DNA from: Aplectana chamaeleonis
Taxonomy: Eukaryota > Nematoda > Chromadorea > Rhabditida > Cosmocercidae
Reading direction: 5' to 3'
Length of the DNA: 64,000 nt
NCBI GenBank assembly: GCA_029168955.1
Contig: JAPDOI010001154.1
Span: 152,978-216,977 of the forward strand
Shown piece after piece: positions 1 to 11,100 of this stretch; position 1 is the first letter of the stretch, and each line of letters starts with the position of its first letter. A model generated the notes under the pieces. That model worked only from the letters and a program-made list of their open reading frames with translations. It made no database searches and was not told where the DNA came from. A program made the position numbers and the translations under genes.

Positions 1-118
1 TGCGGAGCGATGGTAGAGACAGCGAGAACGTGTGGGGAGAAGGAGACGCAGCATACGCGCGCACAAGCACGCGATGAACGGAGATAAATTTCACTTCGAA
101 AAAGAGGATAATTAGGTG
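1..118. repeat. Dispersed repeat, inverted partner at 24702-24818
   Basis: Bases 1-118 match the reverse complement of 24702-24818 closely, sharing AAGGAGACGCAGCATACGCG and CACGCGAT. Element ends are unknown because the window starts inside it. Family unknown. Confidence 0.7.
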
Positions 119-119
119 A

Positions 120-253
120 GGAACCGTTATTTTAGCTGATTCTGAGTGTTTTTCTTAGCTGTTTTTTCACTATTCGTTAACTTACGACCAAAAAACCATC
201 TTTGAGTTGAACTCGAATGTGATATTCATCGTGAACGCTGCCTTTAAGGCCCG
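120..253. mobile_element. TTAA-MITE (type B) right end
   Basis: Ends in ATCGTGAACGCTGCCTTTAA. Together with the preceding 130 bp it resembles the right half of the complete element at 13292-13763. The left part is lost or outside the window. Confidence 0.55.
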
Positions 254-389
254 CTGTCTTACTCTAAAGGAAACGCCAATAGTGACAGATGCATAGATTG
301 CGTTGAAATAATGGCTTGAGACCGCGACAAATGAGCACGGCCGACTACTATGTAGGACGCAACATCTCGGCTAAAATGCGCAGTAGCCG

Positions 390-470
390 CGCTACGCGTC
401 GTTTATACTTCCACAGCCGAGCGGTGCGGCAATGTGCAATCCTATAATACTGATCACGCGGCGCTTCACG
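390..470. mobile_element. Fragment of the GGGGTCGTTTATACTTCC MITE family
   Basis: Contains CGTCGTTTATACTTCC, then GTGCAATCCTATAATACTGA and TCACGCGGCGC. These are the same features, in the same order, as the complete copies at 49374-49499 and 52220-52355. Its right TIR is missing. Confidence 0.5.
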
Positions 471-1106
471 CTTAACATTAAAGGCACAGTACACCCTCAG
501 ATATGAATTTTGAGATTTTCATGTAATTTTGTAGAAGACCCCTCCTGTATAACACGTGTCAAATTCCAGATCTCATTTCCTCCAAATGAGCGAGATATAA
601 GCGACCACCACAGACCCGACCCCCTTCGCTCACCACCACTGGCCCGACCCCCTAACAGATTTTCGAACTCGATAGCGGCTCGATGGATGGATGAATTCCA
701 ACAAGTCGTCGTTCTTCAGTCCATTACCGGAATGTCTCCTTATCCTGGATTTCTCTCGCGCAACGAATGCGAATGAAGAGAAATACAGGCCTGAGACAAC
801 TCGTCCACCAATTTTTCACCCTCAGAATCTAGGCATCTTCGAAGAGCCATAAGTCTCTTCAAAGGGGGTCTGGACGATTTCAGAGATACCACTGTGATCA
901 GAGTGTGACTCTCTCCAAGATAAGCATGGAATCTGAAAATTAATTTTCTGGGTGTCCTGTGCCTTTAAAGATTGTGATTCGCCGCGTCACTCGACGGCGG
1001 GATTTCCACGACCCCCTAGCCGATAACCAGCCGATTAGGCCAAATCGAGAAGCATTACCTGCCCTCACCGCAATAAGCGTTAGAAAACATCTAATGCCAA
1101 TCTCAC

Positions 1107-2114
1107 CTGCACCCTACAAACCGTTGCCATATTTTCTGCGGTCGCATTCGGCACTTCAACTGGGTTATTTGGCGCCGTTCTCTTCGCATCCTTCGGTCCA
1201 AGTCGAATAACCAATTTCTGACGCAGCGCAACTCCTGAAAAATCCATTCAAAACACTCAATATGCACAATTTCCGCTTCATACATGTATAACTTTGAGAG
1301 GAGCATATAGCAGATATGAAACCACAAAACTGGGCGATTGATGGAACTGCTTATATACTTACCAATCAAATCCTCGTCCCTGTCGATGAACAAGAACTTC
1401 GATTCTGGCGTAAACACAATTCCGGCATGACGCAAGTGGAAAAGAGCCCAGCTGAAATATTTCATGGCACAATTTTCAAAGCTACTCTCAACTTAGGGTT
1501 AGCCTCACCTATGCGCGCTCATCTCTCCATGCATACATGCCAGTGACATACGGCCCGCCTCAAAACCTACAAAACCGCCGACCACCGTCTCACCCTGGGG
1601 AGGTATAGGCAGAATTTTCTGTCTATACTGTATCTCAGTGATCGTATCCAGAACCTAAATTTCACCATCAATCAATACAACAAGGACAGCTCCCACAAAA
1701 TAGACAATACCTTCTGCCAAATCCTCGTCGCAAACGCCGCTACTTCATCGCTCTCATCTTTCTGATTACTACTGCCTGCAGCGGAGTTGTCCTCTTGAAT
1801 ACCCCACACCATTTTTGAACTCTTGAGCTGTTCCTAAAACACTGCGATTTAGCGCAATGCGAAATCCTTATAGGATATTTCACCCACCTCAAAGAACGTC
1901 TTCAGCTTATTGATGATCTTCTGAATATCGTCCACCGTACATCGGGCAATGACCACCTGGAGATCTTCCCACGATCCTTTCACATTCAGCCTCACACAGG
2001 CGCGAACGTACTGAAACAATTCATTTCGAGAGGTTTCATAATTTTTTTCCTCGCCTCACAGACAAATTACCACCTCTTCATTCTCATTCTTTTCCCTGGA
2101 GAACTCATCACCAA
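1107..2114 (-). CDS. lpd-3: lpd-3 exon cluster 1 (most C-terminal resolved part)
   Basis: Six exons read right to left: 2114-2074, 2010-1888, 1833-1711, 1654-1509, 1451-1363 and 1234-1107. Introns are 54-128 bp, with acceptors TTTCAG or TTTAG and donors GTGAGG, GTAAGT, GTGGGT and GTATTG. The translated order includes LNVKGSWEDLQVVIARC, then a Gln/Ser-rich stretch, then ILPIPPQGETVVGG and MSLACMHGE, then SWALFHLRHAGIVF (its first Ser codon is split across a phase-2 intron), then LRQKLVIRLGPKDA. This corresponds to the family segment with a KWDIFQVMISRS-like block followed by a SWALFHLEEPNIAFW-like block. The first small exon (2114-2074) is supported only by splice sites and phase. The next coding exon to the left could not be fixed: 820-950 has open frames but no secure join. 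Confidence 0.82.
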
Positions 2115-5100
2115 CTGAAATGGACGGCTTTTCACATCGACCGATCAGCACTGCTCGACTCATCCATTCCACACGCGCCGCCAACCACCGCAACTGGATC
2201 CTTGCCGCATTACGAGGAGGTTGCTGAGATGTGGGATCAGAAAATGTTCAGGGCACGCTTCCCAAACGACAATGAGCTGAGCAGCCTTGCGGGGGTCCAC
2301 TTGTAGGCACAGACCAACCTCAGTGACAAGTTTTGATATGATAGTCCGGCCGCGTGTACAGCAACCCTACCACGCTCAAATTGCTCAAAAAAGCGAGGAA
2401 AAAAATCAACCATGCCCTCGGAAAGCAAAAATGGGACATGCCCACCGACAAGTTGTCAATATAAATAGGGAAGAAGCGCGATGGATTTTGATCAAAATCT
2501 AAATTTTCTCCTGAAATTCTCTCCAAAGTAAGCGAAAAGGCTGGAAAGCGACTTCGAGATTGGAATGAGCCTTAAAACCAACAGTCCAACCTCAAAATCT
2601 TTTTTTTTTCAGTTTTTCTGCTTCAGTTGGAGAAAATTTCACGCTGATCACAATGGTTTCTTCAGAATCGCTCAGAAACTAACGGAATCAAGGTCCCTCA
2701 AAGATTTTGAATTTGAACGGCGAGAACTTCACGGACGAGTTGTCTCCAGTCAGTTCTCTATCGTTATTCGCAGTCATCGCTTTCAGGCACGCCACACTAT
2801 AACGCCAGACCGAAAACAAGTGGAGAAACAGAAATTTTGAGTGAAATAAATCGCGCGTCTTTTCCCTATTGAAACCGGAAATTTGTCGGTGGGCGTGCCC
2901 CAGGTTTCCTTTCCGGGTGCGTAGTCGACTTTTCCTCTATTTGTCTCGTTTATTTGAGCGAATTGAGATTTCGCGCTAGGCAGGAATACTACACGTTTTG
3001 TGGCAGCCGGACTATAATATCAAAAATTACCCCTGAGATTGAACTGTTTCAAAATACACCTTTAAAAACTTACCTCAACCTGCCGCACATGCAAGGCCGA
3101 GAAAAGCAGTCGACTGAGCGCTATCTCCCCACTGACCGCTCCTCCATGGGCTGTCAGCTCACTCGAGTCTAATTTGAACTCGAGAGTAATATTCCGCTCC
3201 GACCGAGAATTCAGCTGAAAGCGACATCTCTAAAGTCGTATTTCGTTAGCGTTGAAGGAAACCCACCTTAGCCACAGACCGTAGCAAACCACGACGAGCC
3301 CTCCACGAGGTGTTGCCCATAGTGTTCGACATTTGCGCATTTACATTCAACTCTTTCCACTGCACAGCGAGGAGTACTGTGGCCGCCCATGCCTTGTCAG
3401 ATCTGGCAGTTGCTGTTCTGCAACATTTTCTGCGATTTCACGATGTACCTCATAGTGGGGTGATACAAATATTTCACATTCTTCTTTATCTACTGTTCGA
3501 CATTTCTATGGCACGAAACTGTTGCTCCACACTCTCAGATATTTGTGGGGAAGTTCCCGAGGACAATAGACCTGATATGGTCGTTATCACTCGGTCGAGG
3601 GGAGAGGAGCGAGACGTCCCCCCGGAAGGGGACGTCCCTTCCGGGGGGGGGGCGTCTCGCTCCTCTCCCCTCGAATTATACACAACGATAAGGCCTTCGA
3701 AACAGTCGACTCGGGGGAGAACAAGGGAAGCTCGCTTCACGGTTGTCCCCATGTCCCCTCCCCCCCCCCCCGAGTATGATAAACGAGAAAACAAAGCCGC
3801 AGTGTATACGATGATGCAAACGGGCTGGTCGCGAGGTGGTCTCGCACTTCGCAGGTTGAGGGAGCAGACCTGCCACTCAAGGGCGGTGTAAGGTATCTCT
3901 GTTCAGATTACCAGGGGAGATAACAAGCTTCTCCGTAACCTTTCGACAAAGGTGAATGTTTTTGACCCAAATCCTGCTTTCGAAGAACAGGAAACTGTTA
4001 AAAACAACGAGTTTCGGCCAGGCGACTTTTGATAAATCAATGACCAGTGGGTGTTGGGTTGCGACAGCTTGGGGAAGACTGGCGATCGGGAGAACAAGGG
4101 AAGACCTGCTAGCCGGAGGTCCCCTCCGTCTCCCCTCGATTCGGGGGAAGTTCCCCAGTTGTTTCGAGGGAAGTTCTGGTGTCGTTCTCGGGAACTTCCC
4201 CACGAATTTATGAGCTGACAGAGCAGATCTTGCCATCTGAATGTCTTCACTATTCTAAATGTCATTGCACCCTTAGAATGATGCATACCACTTCTTTAGG
4301 CTTGACTGAAAGCAGAGTCCAGCCTTAGGGGCAAAATCTGGGATTATGAAGGATAGTCGCCTCTACTATACTTTGACCGAGTCGAATGATTGCAAAAATC
4401 ATTCGATTGAAAAAGTCGACTTCGAATTATTCGAAAAGTCGAATATTCGAAAAAGGCTAATTCCCGAATTATTCGAAAAATCGATTATTCGAAAAGTTCA
4501 AAATCTCGAATTATTCGAAAAGTCGAATATTCGAAAACGTCAAATTTCCGAATTAGTCGAAAAGTCGAATATTCGAAAAGTTCAAAATCCCGAATTATTC
4601 GAAAAGTCGAATATTCGAAAAGTTTAAAAACCTAAATTATTCGAAAAGTCGAATATTCGAAAATTTACGGAAACATTCGAATGAATTCGATAGTCGACTT
4701 TTTCGGATAAATTGATTTTCCAAAACATTCCATTGACCCAGGAGCAGGTTGTGCGCCAAGGATGCACACTGACGCAAATCGTAGATGTGTTTCGAAATCA
4801 AGGTGGACCGAAACTATCAATGATGACTCACTCATGTGTCACGCGACTCGAAAAGAGTCCTCATCATAAGGGCGTTCAGGGCTCATTCGCGGCGTGACGC
4901 GACGCTGTAACTAAGGCTCCGGCATAGTGACAAAGGTGCGAGCGACGAGAGCGAGCGAGAAAATGGGGGCGTGGCCTTAGAAACTCCGCGGCTTAGTCGC
5001 CGGCGACCCCGCAAAGTTTGATTTTGATTAGAGCTGCAGTTTAGAGACTTTCATTCCATCATTTTGGTGCTGCCGAGATGTCGTACGTTTTTGCCGTGGC

Positions 5101-8100
5101 AGTGTGGAGGAAAGAGGTACTCTATCGGGATAGACGACCCACTAGAGAGAGAAATTTCATGAGAAATGTTTATCCCACGGAAGCCGTCGAATGAATTAGA
5201 CTTTTTCAAACACACTGAACTGTTCGATGTTACCATCCGAGCGGTAGGTCATGCCCAAACAATCGCTAATTTCATTGTAATCTTCAGTGGGTCGCCTATT
5301 CCGAAAGAGCACCAGGAAGGAAGACCACCTCCGTGCAAACCGACGTCAACTCCTCCTTCAAGAGGGTTTTTGTCATGGGAGAGGCACTGGCTGGTCGCAG
5401 CTCTCCTAAAGATTCTGCTACAAAGGGTCGGCGTCGAGAGGAATCCAAGGCCCGCTCAGAAGTACCCATGTGCCACTTGCAGCAAGGATGTCACCTGGAA
5501 TGGAAAAAAGTGTCCAATGCTTTAGATGTCAGAGGTGAGTGCACCTCTCCTGTTCGTGCCTCAGTTCTGTGAGGCATCACGATCCTTCATTCCGTTGTGT
5601 TCAGTGTTCTGCCCCAGCAACTCTAATTCCTCATTCTCCAACCGCCCCCTCTCTATTGTACATATTAACCTCAACAGCCTTCAAGCCAGGCTATCTGAAC
5701 TCTTTCTTTTCGCACGCACTCATCATCCTGGTGTTATGATGGCTCAGGAAGTCAAGCTGTCTCCTTCCGCTACCGCTCGACATCCTACCATTCCTGGCTA
5801 TACTGCTTATCATGCTCCAGGGTCATCTCTCGGCGGAGGAGTTTCTACTTTTGTATTATCAAATCTAGCCTCATCTCATACCAAACACCCCCAAGGACGG
5901 TGCTCTTCAATACCTACCTATCCATCTCCCTCTTGAAACACCTATATCTCTTTTTAATATCTCTATCCCTCCTACCACGTCCTGTCCCCAATCTTACGAC
6001 CCTACTCCTTCACTCAAACAGTTGTACGACTGCTCCCTTTCACCCTCTGCTGTCTTCGCAGGCGATCCTCTAGTCCAGACATATTTCTTGTATCTTCTAA
6101 TCTCTCTAGCGCCTGCTCTTGGTCGACCGCTACAACTCTGTCCAGTTATCATATCTCCGTCTTTGTTCATGTCGATCTCTCTAATTCTCTAGCTCCTTAT
6201 TCAGGTATCAGTCGAATATCTTATCTTAATATTTCCCTTGCAGAATGGCGCTTGTTCAGGGAGGTAGCACTTCCCCATGTGGTTGACTACGCATGGAACA
6301 GAAACGTGCACCAGAAAGAACGTCACTTGACCGACGCGATTCGCAAGGCCATGAAAGCAGCCATTCCGGAAGACCGAGTCAAGACCTTTTTTTGCCAATT
6401 TCACCAGGGAAATCTTGAAGCTAAGGACAGGGGATGCAAAGAGAGTCGCAGATCACCTGGATCCGACAATCGCTGAGCTGGATAGCGAGCTTAAGCGAGA
6501 TCTGGACAAGCACAGGAAGGAGTGTTGGGAGAAATTCACGGAGAAGATGAATTTCAAGAGTGACGGAGCATCAACTTGGAAAGTTCTCAAGAAAATCTCA
6601 GGCAAGAGCACCTCCACCAACTATTCTACGATCGAGTTCGAGAATGGAGCCTTCAAATCGGGAAAGGAGGCTGCAACTGCTCTCAGAAAGAATTTTTTCA
6701 TGACTCAGGCTAAGAGAGGGAAACAGAATCGAGTGACCGTAAGATAGCACTGTAAGTTACCACTATGAATGAAGCAGAAGCTGTGACCCCCGCGCAAATT
6801 GAGAATGTGGTCAAAGAGATGCACAACTCGAAGGCTGTAGGGCCGGATGGTATTATTCCAGCGGTCTTGAAGAAACTGCCGAGTGAGATTATGCCAATCC
6901 TGTATACTTAATAAATAATATACTATACTCAATGTTATGTTACATAGATAATATACTATACTATACTTATACGTATATACCTGATAATTCGTAATTTTTT
7001 CTTATATAGCCAACCGTCTCGTAAATATATAAGGTGCGTCCGAATGAGAATGGCTGTCCATGCGGCCGGCGTGCTTGGCAGGCGGCCGTCGCGTTCGCCG
7101 CTCTCGGACGAGCATGCGAAAAGTCCCCACCGCCATCGACTACGAACGGGGCCGGCACCGGCTGGCAGCAAGCCCTGCTCCGATCAATCAGCTCTGTAGA
7201 CGGGGGGGGGGGGAGAGGAGACGGCCGTCGTTGAAATTCAACACTCGTCCGAGGGCGGCACATGCGATGGCCGCCTGCCAAGCACGCCGGCCGCGTGGGC
7301 CGCCATTCTCATTCGGACACACTTTAGAATAATTTGCTTCTCTATTCGACAGTTTAGTTCAGTCCCAAAAGAAGGATAGAATATGCTAGCTGAAGTAATT
7401 TAGCTTTTTTTCTGGAAAGTAGTGGGAATGACAAAATATTTTTCTGACTTAATCAAACAGTCGAATAAAAAAAAATTCGAAAAATCATTCGACAGTCGAT
7501 TGAAAAAGTCGACTTTTATTCGAAAAGTTGAATATTCGAAAAGTTCAAAATCCCGAATTATTCGAAAAGTCGAATATTCGAAAAGCTCAAAATCCCGAAT
7601 AATTCGAAAAGTCGAATATTCGAAAAGTTCAAATTCCCGATTTATTCGAAAAGTCGAATATTCGAAAAGTTCAAAATCCCGAATTATTCGAAAAATCGAA
7701 TAAATCGACTGGACTGTTGTAGACTGAACTGTGGTACAACTATTTATTGAGGAGAGTCACCTCTCCGTACCACTCTACAACAACAAAATGAGCCACTATA
7801 ACTAAACGAGCCGCCTTAAGAAGGGAGCGGACGCGGCCTCCGATCGCAGGCCCCGCCTGCGACGAGAGACCACGGGGGCAGACGAGAGCGCGAGGCATAC
7901 ATAAGATGCCCCTCCCCCGCATCCACCCCTCCGCGCCCATCGATCGACGGAGAATGATGACAACAACAAACCGAGGAGGAAAGCACAGGAACGGGGTAAT
8001 AGAGGAAACCAACTGCCAAGAAGCAGGTACTAAACTGGAACAAGATCGCCAAGGCCATTAGATTAGTAGAGCTACGGTACAACAATGGATTTACAACTAC

Positions 8101-11100
8101 TATTCTTAACATGCCCGTACTAACAGGAGAGTCGTCCCGACTCACATCACTAACGATATCACTAGGCTCCTCTCCGAACATTTCTGTTTTCCATACCATA
8201 GCTCCTTCGACCACTTTCCCGACTGTTCCCGACGTCACTAGAACTGGGTCGATCTCCTCCATCCGGTTTGATGCTGAAAACAATATTACTGTTAGAGCCA
8301 CAGCTATGCTTCATAAGTTCCCACACTTCGATCGCATTCGTGGCATTAGCTCCGACGTCATGGCAAAGTGCCACATTTGAACCGGCTCTGTGCTCGAACC
8401 GCACTCTTGTTGCTGCCTCCACAGCTTCCACAGAATCGACGTGTAGGTGGCTGCAACCCTTCGTGGCGGCGGCGGGACCATGGGGAGTGAGATGCGTAGA
8501 TTTTACCTTTCGGAGCTTCGACTCCTTCCTTTCCTCACTCCAGCTCCCTTGTTCTCCAACAGAGGCGACGTTCTCTAGTTCAAACGTGTCGGCCTTTTTA
8601 TTTGATCGAGCCATTTGGTGTGTCGGACTGGGAACAGCGACATGAACACACTGCCCAAAACAGCCGTAGTCACATCGATGACGCAGGTTGAGTGGATGCT
8701 CTATGCCGATACCCGTTTTGAAACATCGAATCTTCCGACTCGTTTGAATCTCTGCGGAGGGGTTCTTTCTGGGCTTCCCCCGCTTCCTGCGAGTTCTAAC
8801 AGGCTGCACGGGCTCTTCTGATATCCCTTTAGGTAGCCTCTGAACCGCATCGAATTGTACTCTGCTGGGTTCGTCAGGCCCAGGCTTGCATGAGTTATGA
8901 TCTCGGCGCCTATCAGGCATGACCGTATTGCATCGCCTCCATCTCGGGCAAGCTCCTGACTGATCGCGGTCATGGTTCTCAGCGCCTTTTCCTTGATCTG
9001 TTGCTGCGCAACATTTCACCTCAAGCGTCCGCTTAACGTTCGAACGCAAAATCTTCCTGGGCAACTCGACCTTGTCTGTGTGCACCATGTCTGCTGTTCC
9101 GCAAGGTGCTTCGTCTTCACCTTGTTTGAAGACTTCTGCTCCCACAGAAGTGTCAGCGACAGGAGCATGGACTTCAGGAGTCGTTCGATTGTTCCTGACT
9201 TTTGCACCAGCAGACCGAACAACAGGGTCTTGCGGCTGCTTCCGCTGCTTCTGAGTACGCCTGTCCTTAACTGCACTGAAGGTTTCGCCTTTGCTGGGAG
9301 AGATCGCCGCTCTCTTAAACCGCTTAAGGTTAAATCCCAACTTGCCTAAGGCGTTAGTGCCAAGAACTAGCGATCCGTCACCTCCCTTCATCACTAAGCA
9401 TGCGATCCTTCGCTTGTTGCTGTTTCCAATCTGCATGGAAAGCCTTATCGCTCCCTTGAAGACCATAGCATTCCCAGAAGCGTCGTACACCGGAGCACAT
9501 CCTCTCAGTGGAATCTCTTCAACGTCGTTATCCAAATCGAACCTTGACTTAAGAGCTTCTTCCACCATCTCCAGAGGGATGATGCTTACTTGGGAACCTG
9601 TGTCCAACAAAGCCTGTCGTGAGAATCCTAGGAGATGTACCTCACATGACATTTGTCTTCCCACTAACTCGTCCTGTGGTCTGGATGAGCCTGCGGCTCC
9701 ACAAATCCACTTGTTCAGCGAAGCCGTGAAGTTCTTCACTGGTATTTCCTCTGCTGCCCCATTGCTTCCACTACCTTCACGCTGCGAAGGCTCTCTAGAA
9801 GCTCGGCATTTAAGGGAAAGATGGCCAGTCCTGCCACAATTGTAGCACTTCAACGGTTTTTTTTGGTTCTCCACTTGACGACACAGCTACAGAACAGTTA
9901 GCTGGCTCTAGTTTAGCGGGACTAGTATGTGTCTGACTTCCTCGTTTCGACGGCGAAAACATGTACTTGCCTACTTCGGCCGGTTTTGATCGGCATGGCT
10001 GTGCAGCTTGCCGCATCGCTGAAGCGACATCTCGACTTCGCTCGCAGCGCTGAGCCAATCTTTTGACCATCTCGTATTCACATCCTTCTGGCGCGGCCTC
10101 CAGCGTTGAGTACAGCTGCAAGTACTCGGGCCAGTCCGTTAGTTGTGTTACGAGCTCCACAGCTCGTGTCTTCGACAGCACTTCATCGGAGGCATCTTGA
10201 TAAGCCATCCTGGTCAGTCGTTCAAGCTCGATACAGAATCGAGTGACGTCGACATCTTTCTTCAAGTGCTTCAGTTCCATATAGGCCTTCATTTGCTGCG
10301 CAGGATCGCTAGCACTCAGGCTCTTCCGCATTCCATCGATGATTCCGTCGAGACTTCCTTCGCGGATGCTTCTTGGCAGCGCATCAGCTACTGCTTTAGG
10401 GAATCCGTCGAGCTTGGAGAGGAAGAGGTGCGTAAGCATAGCGTTATCTAACCCAAGGTTCAAATATTTCATCCTAAACCTGAGTACGAAGTCGTCGAAC
10501 TGTTTTCCCTTGGGATCTGCCAAGGTCTCCACCTCTGGTAAGCTCATGGCAGCGAACATATGCCCCAAGTTTTGGTGACTTTCGAGATTTTCATACCCTC
10601 TATTGAGAAAAGGGTTCACTCGCGTCTGCCAGTCCGAATCCGTCTCTCTCTGCTGCTGCGATCCGATCGCGATGCCCCGAGAAGCATAAGGCGAGTGAAG
10701 TCTGAAGCACTCCGACTCCAGCCCAACGCTTGGAGAGCTTGTTGGCTCGCCTCTTGTTCCCTCGATGAGATCAAAGCCTGCTTTGTAGACGAAGTTCCTG
10801 TTAGCTTCATCGAACGTGCGCTGCTCGACCGTGGCGCTTGGAGCATCTGTGACAACAACGGTGGCTGGTTGACCCTGAGTAGTATCACTCTGATCCGATC
10901 GCCTATGTTGCTTACAAATCTCCACGAAAGCTCTCGTTTTGCTCACAACCTCTGTGGCATCGACGTTGAACAGCTCGGACAGTTGCCGCAGACAATGGTC
11001 GACTTCAGCAGACTGCTCACGCTGCTCCTCCATGGCGATAGCAAGGTTTTCCGAAAGTGTGACCGTTTCGGGTCTTCTCACCTTATCGGCACCCTGGCTA

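Noticed and set aside
959..1210. Plus-strand frame resembling part of the BLTP1 C-terminus (RRVTRRRDFHDP)
   Set aside because: Wrong strand for the gene, overlaps the confirmed minus exon 1107-1234, and the match is a short basic run.
3310..3891. 193-codon plus-strand frame
   Set aside because: It runs straight through a G/C hairpin (3594-3672), gives Pro/Arg-rich low-complexity protein, and has no homology or splice context.
4346..4627. 93-codon frame with 14-residue repeats
   Set aside because: Translation of the 42-bp satellite; the same happens at 7.4, 17.7 and 22.3-22.7 kb.
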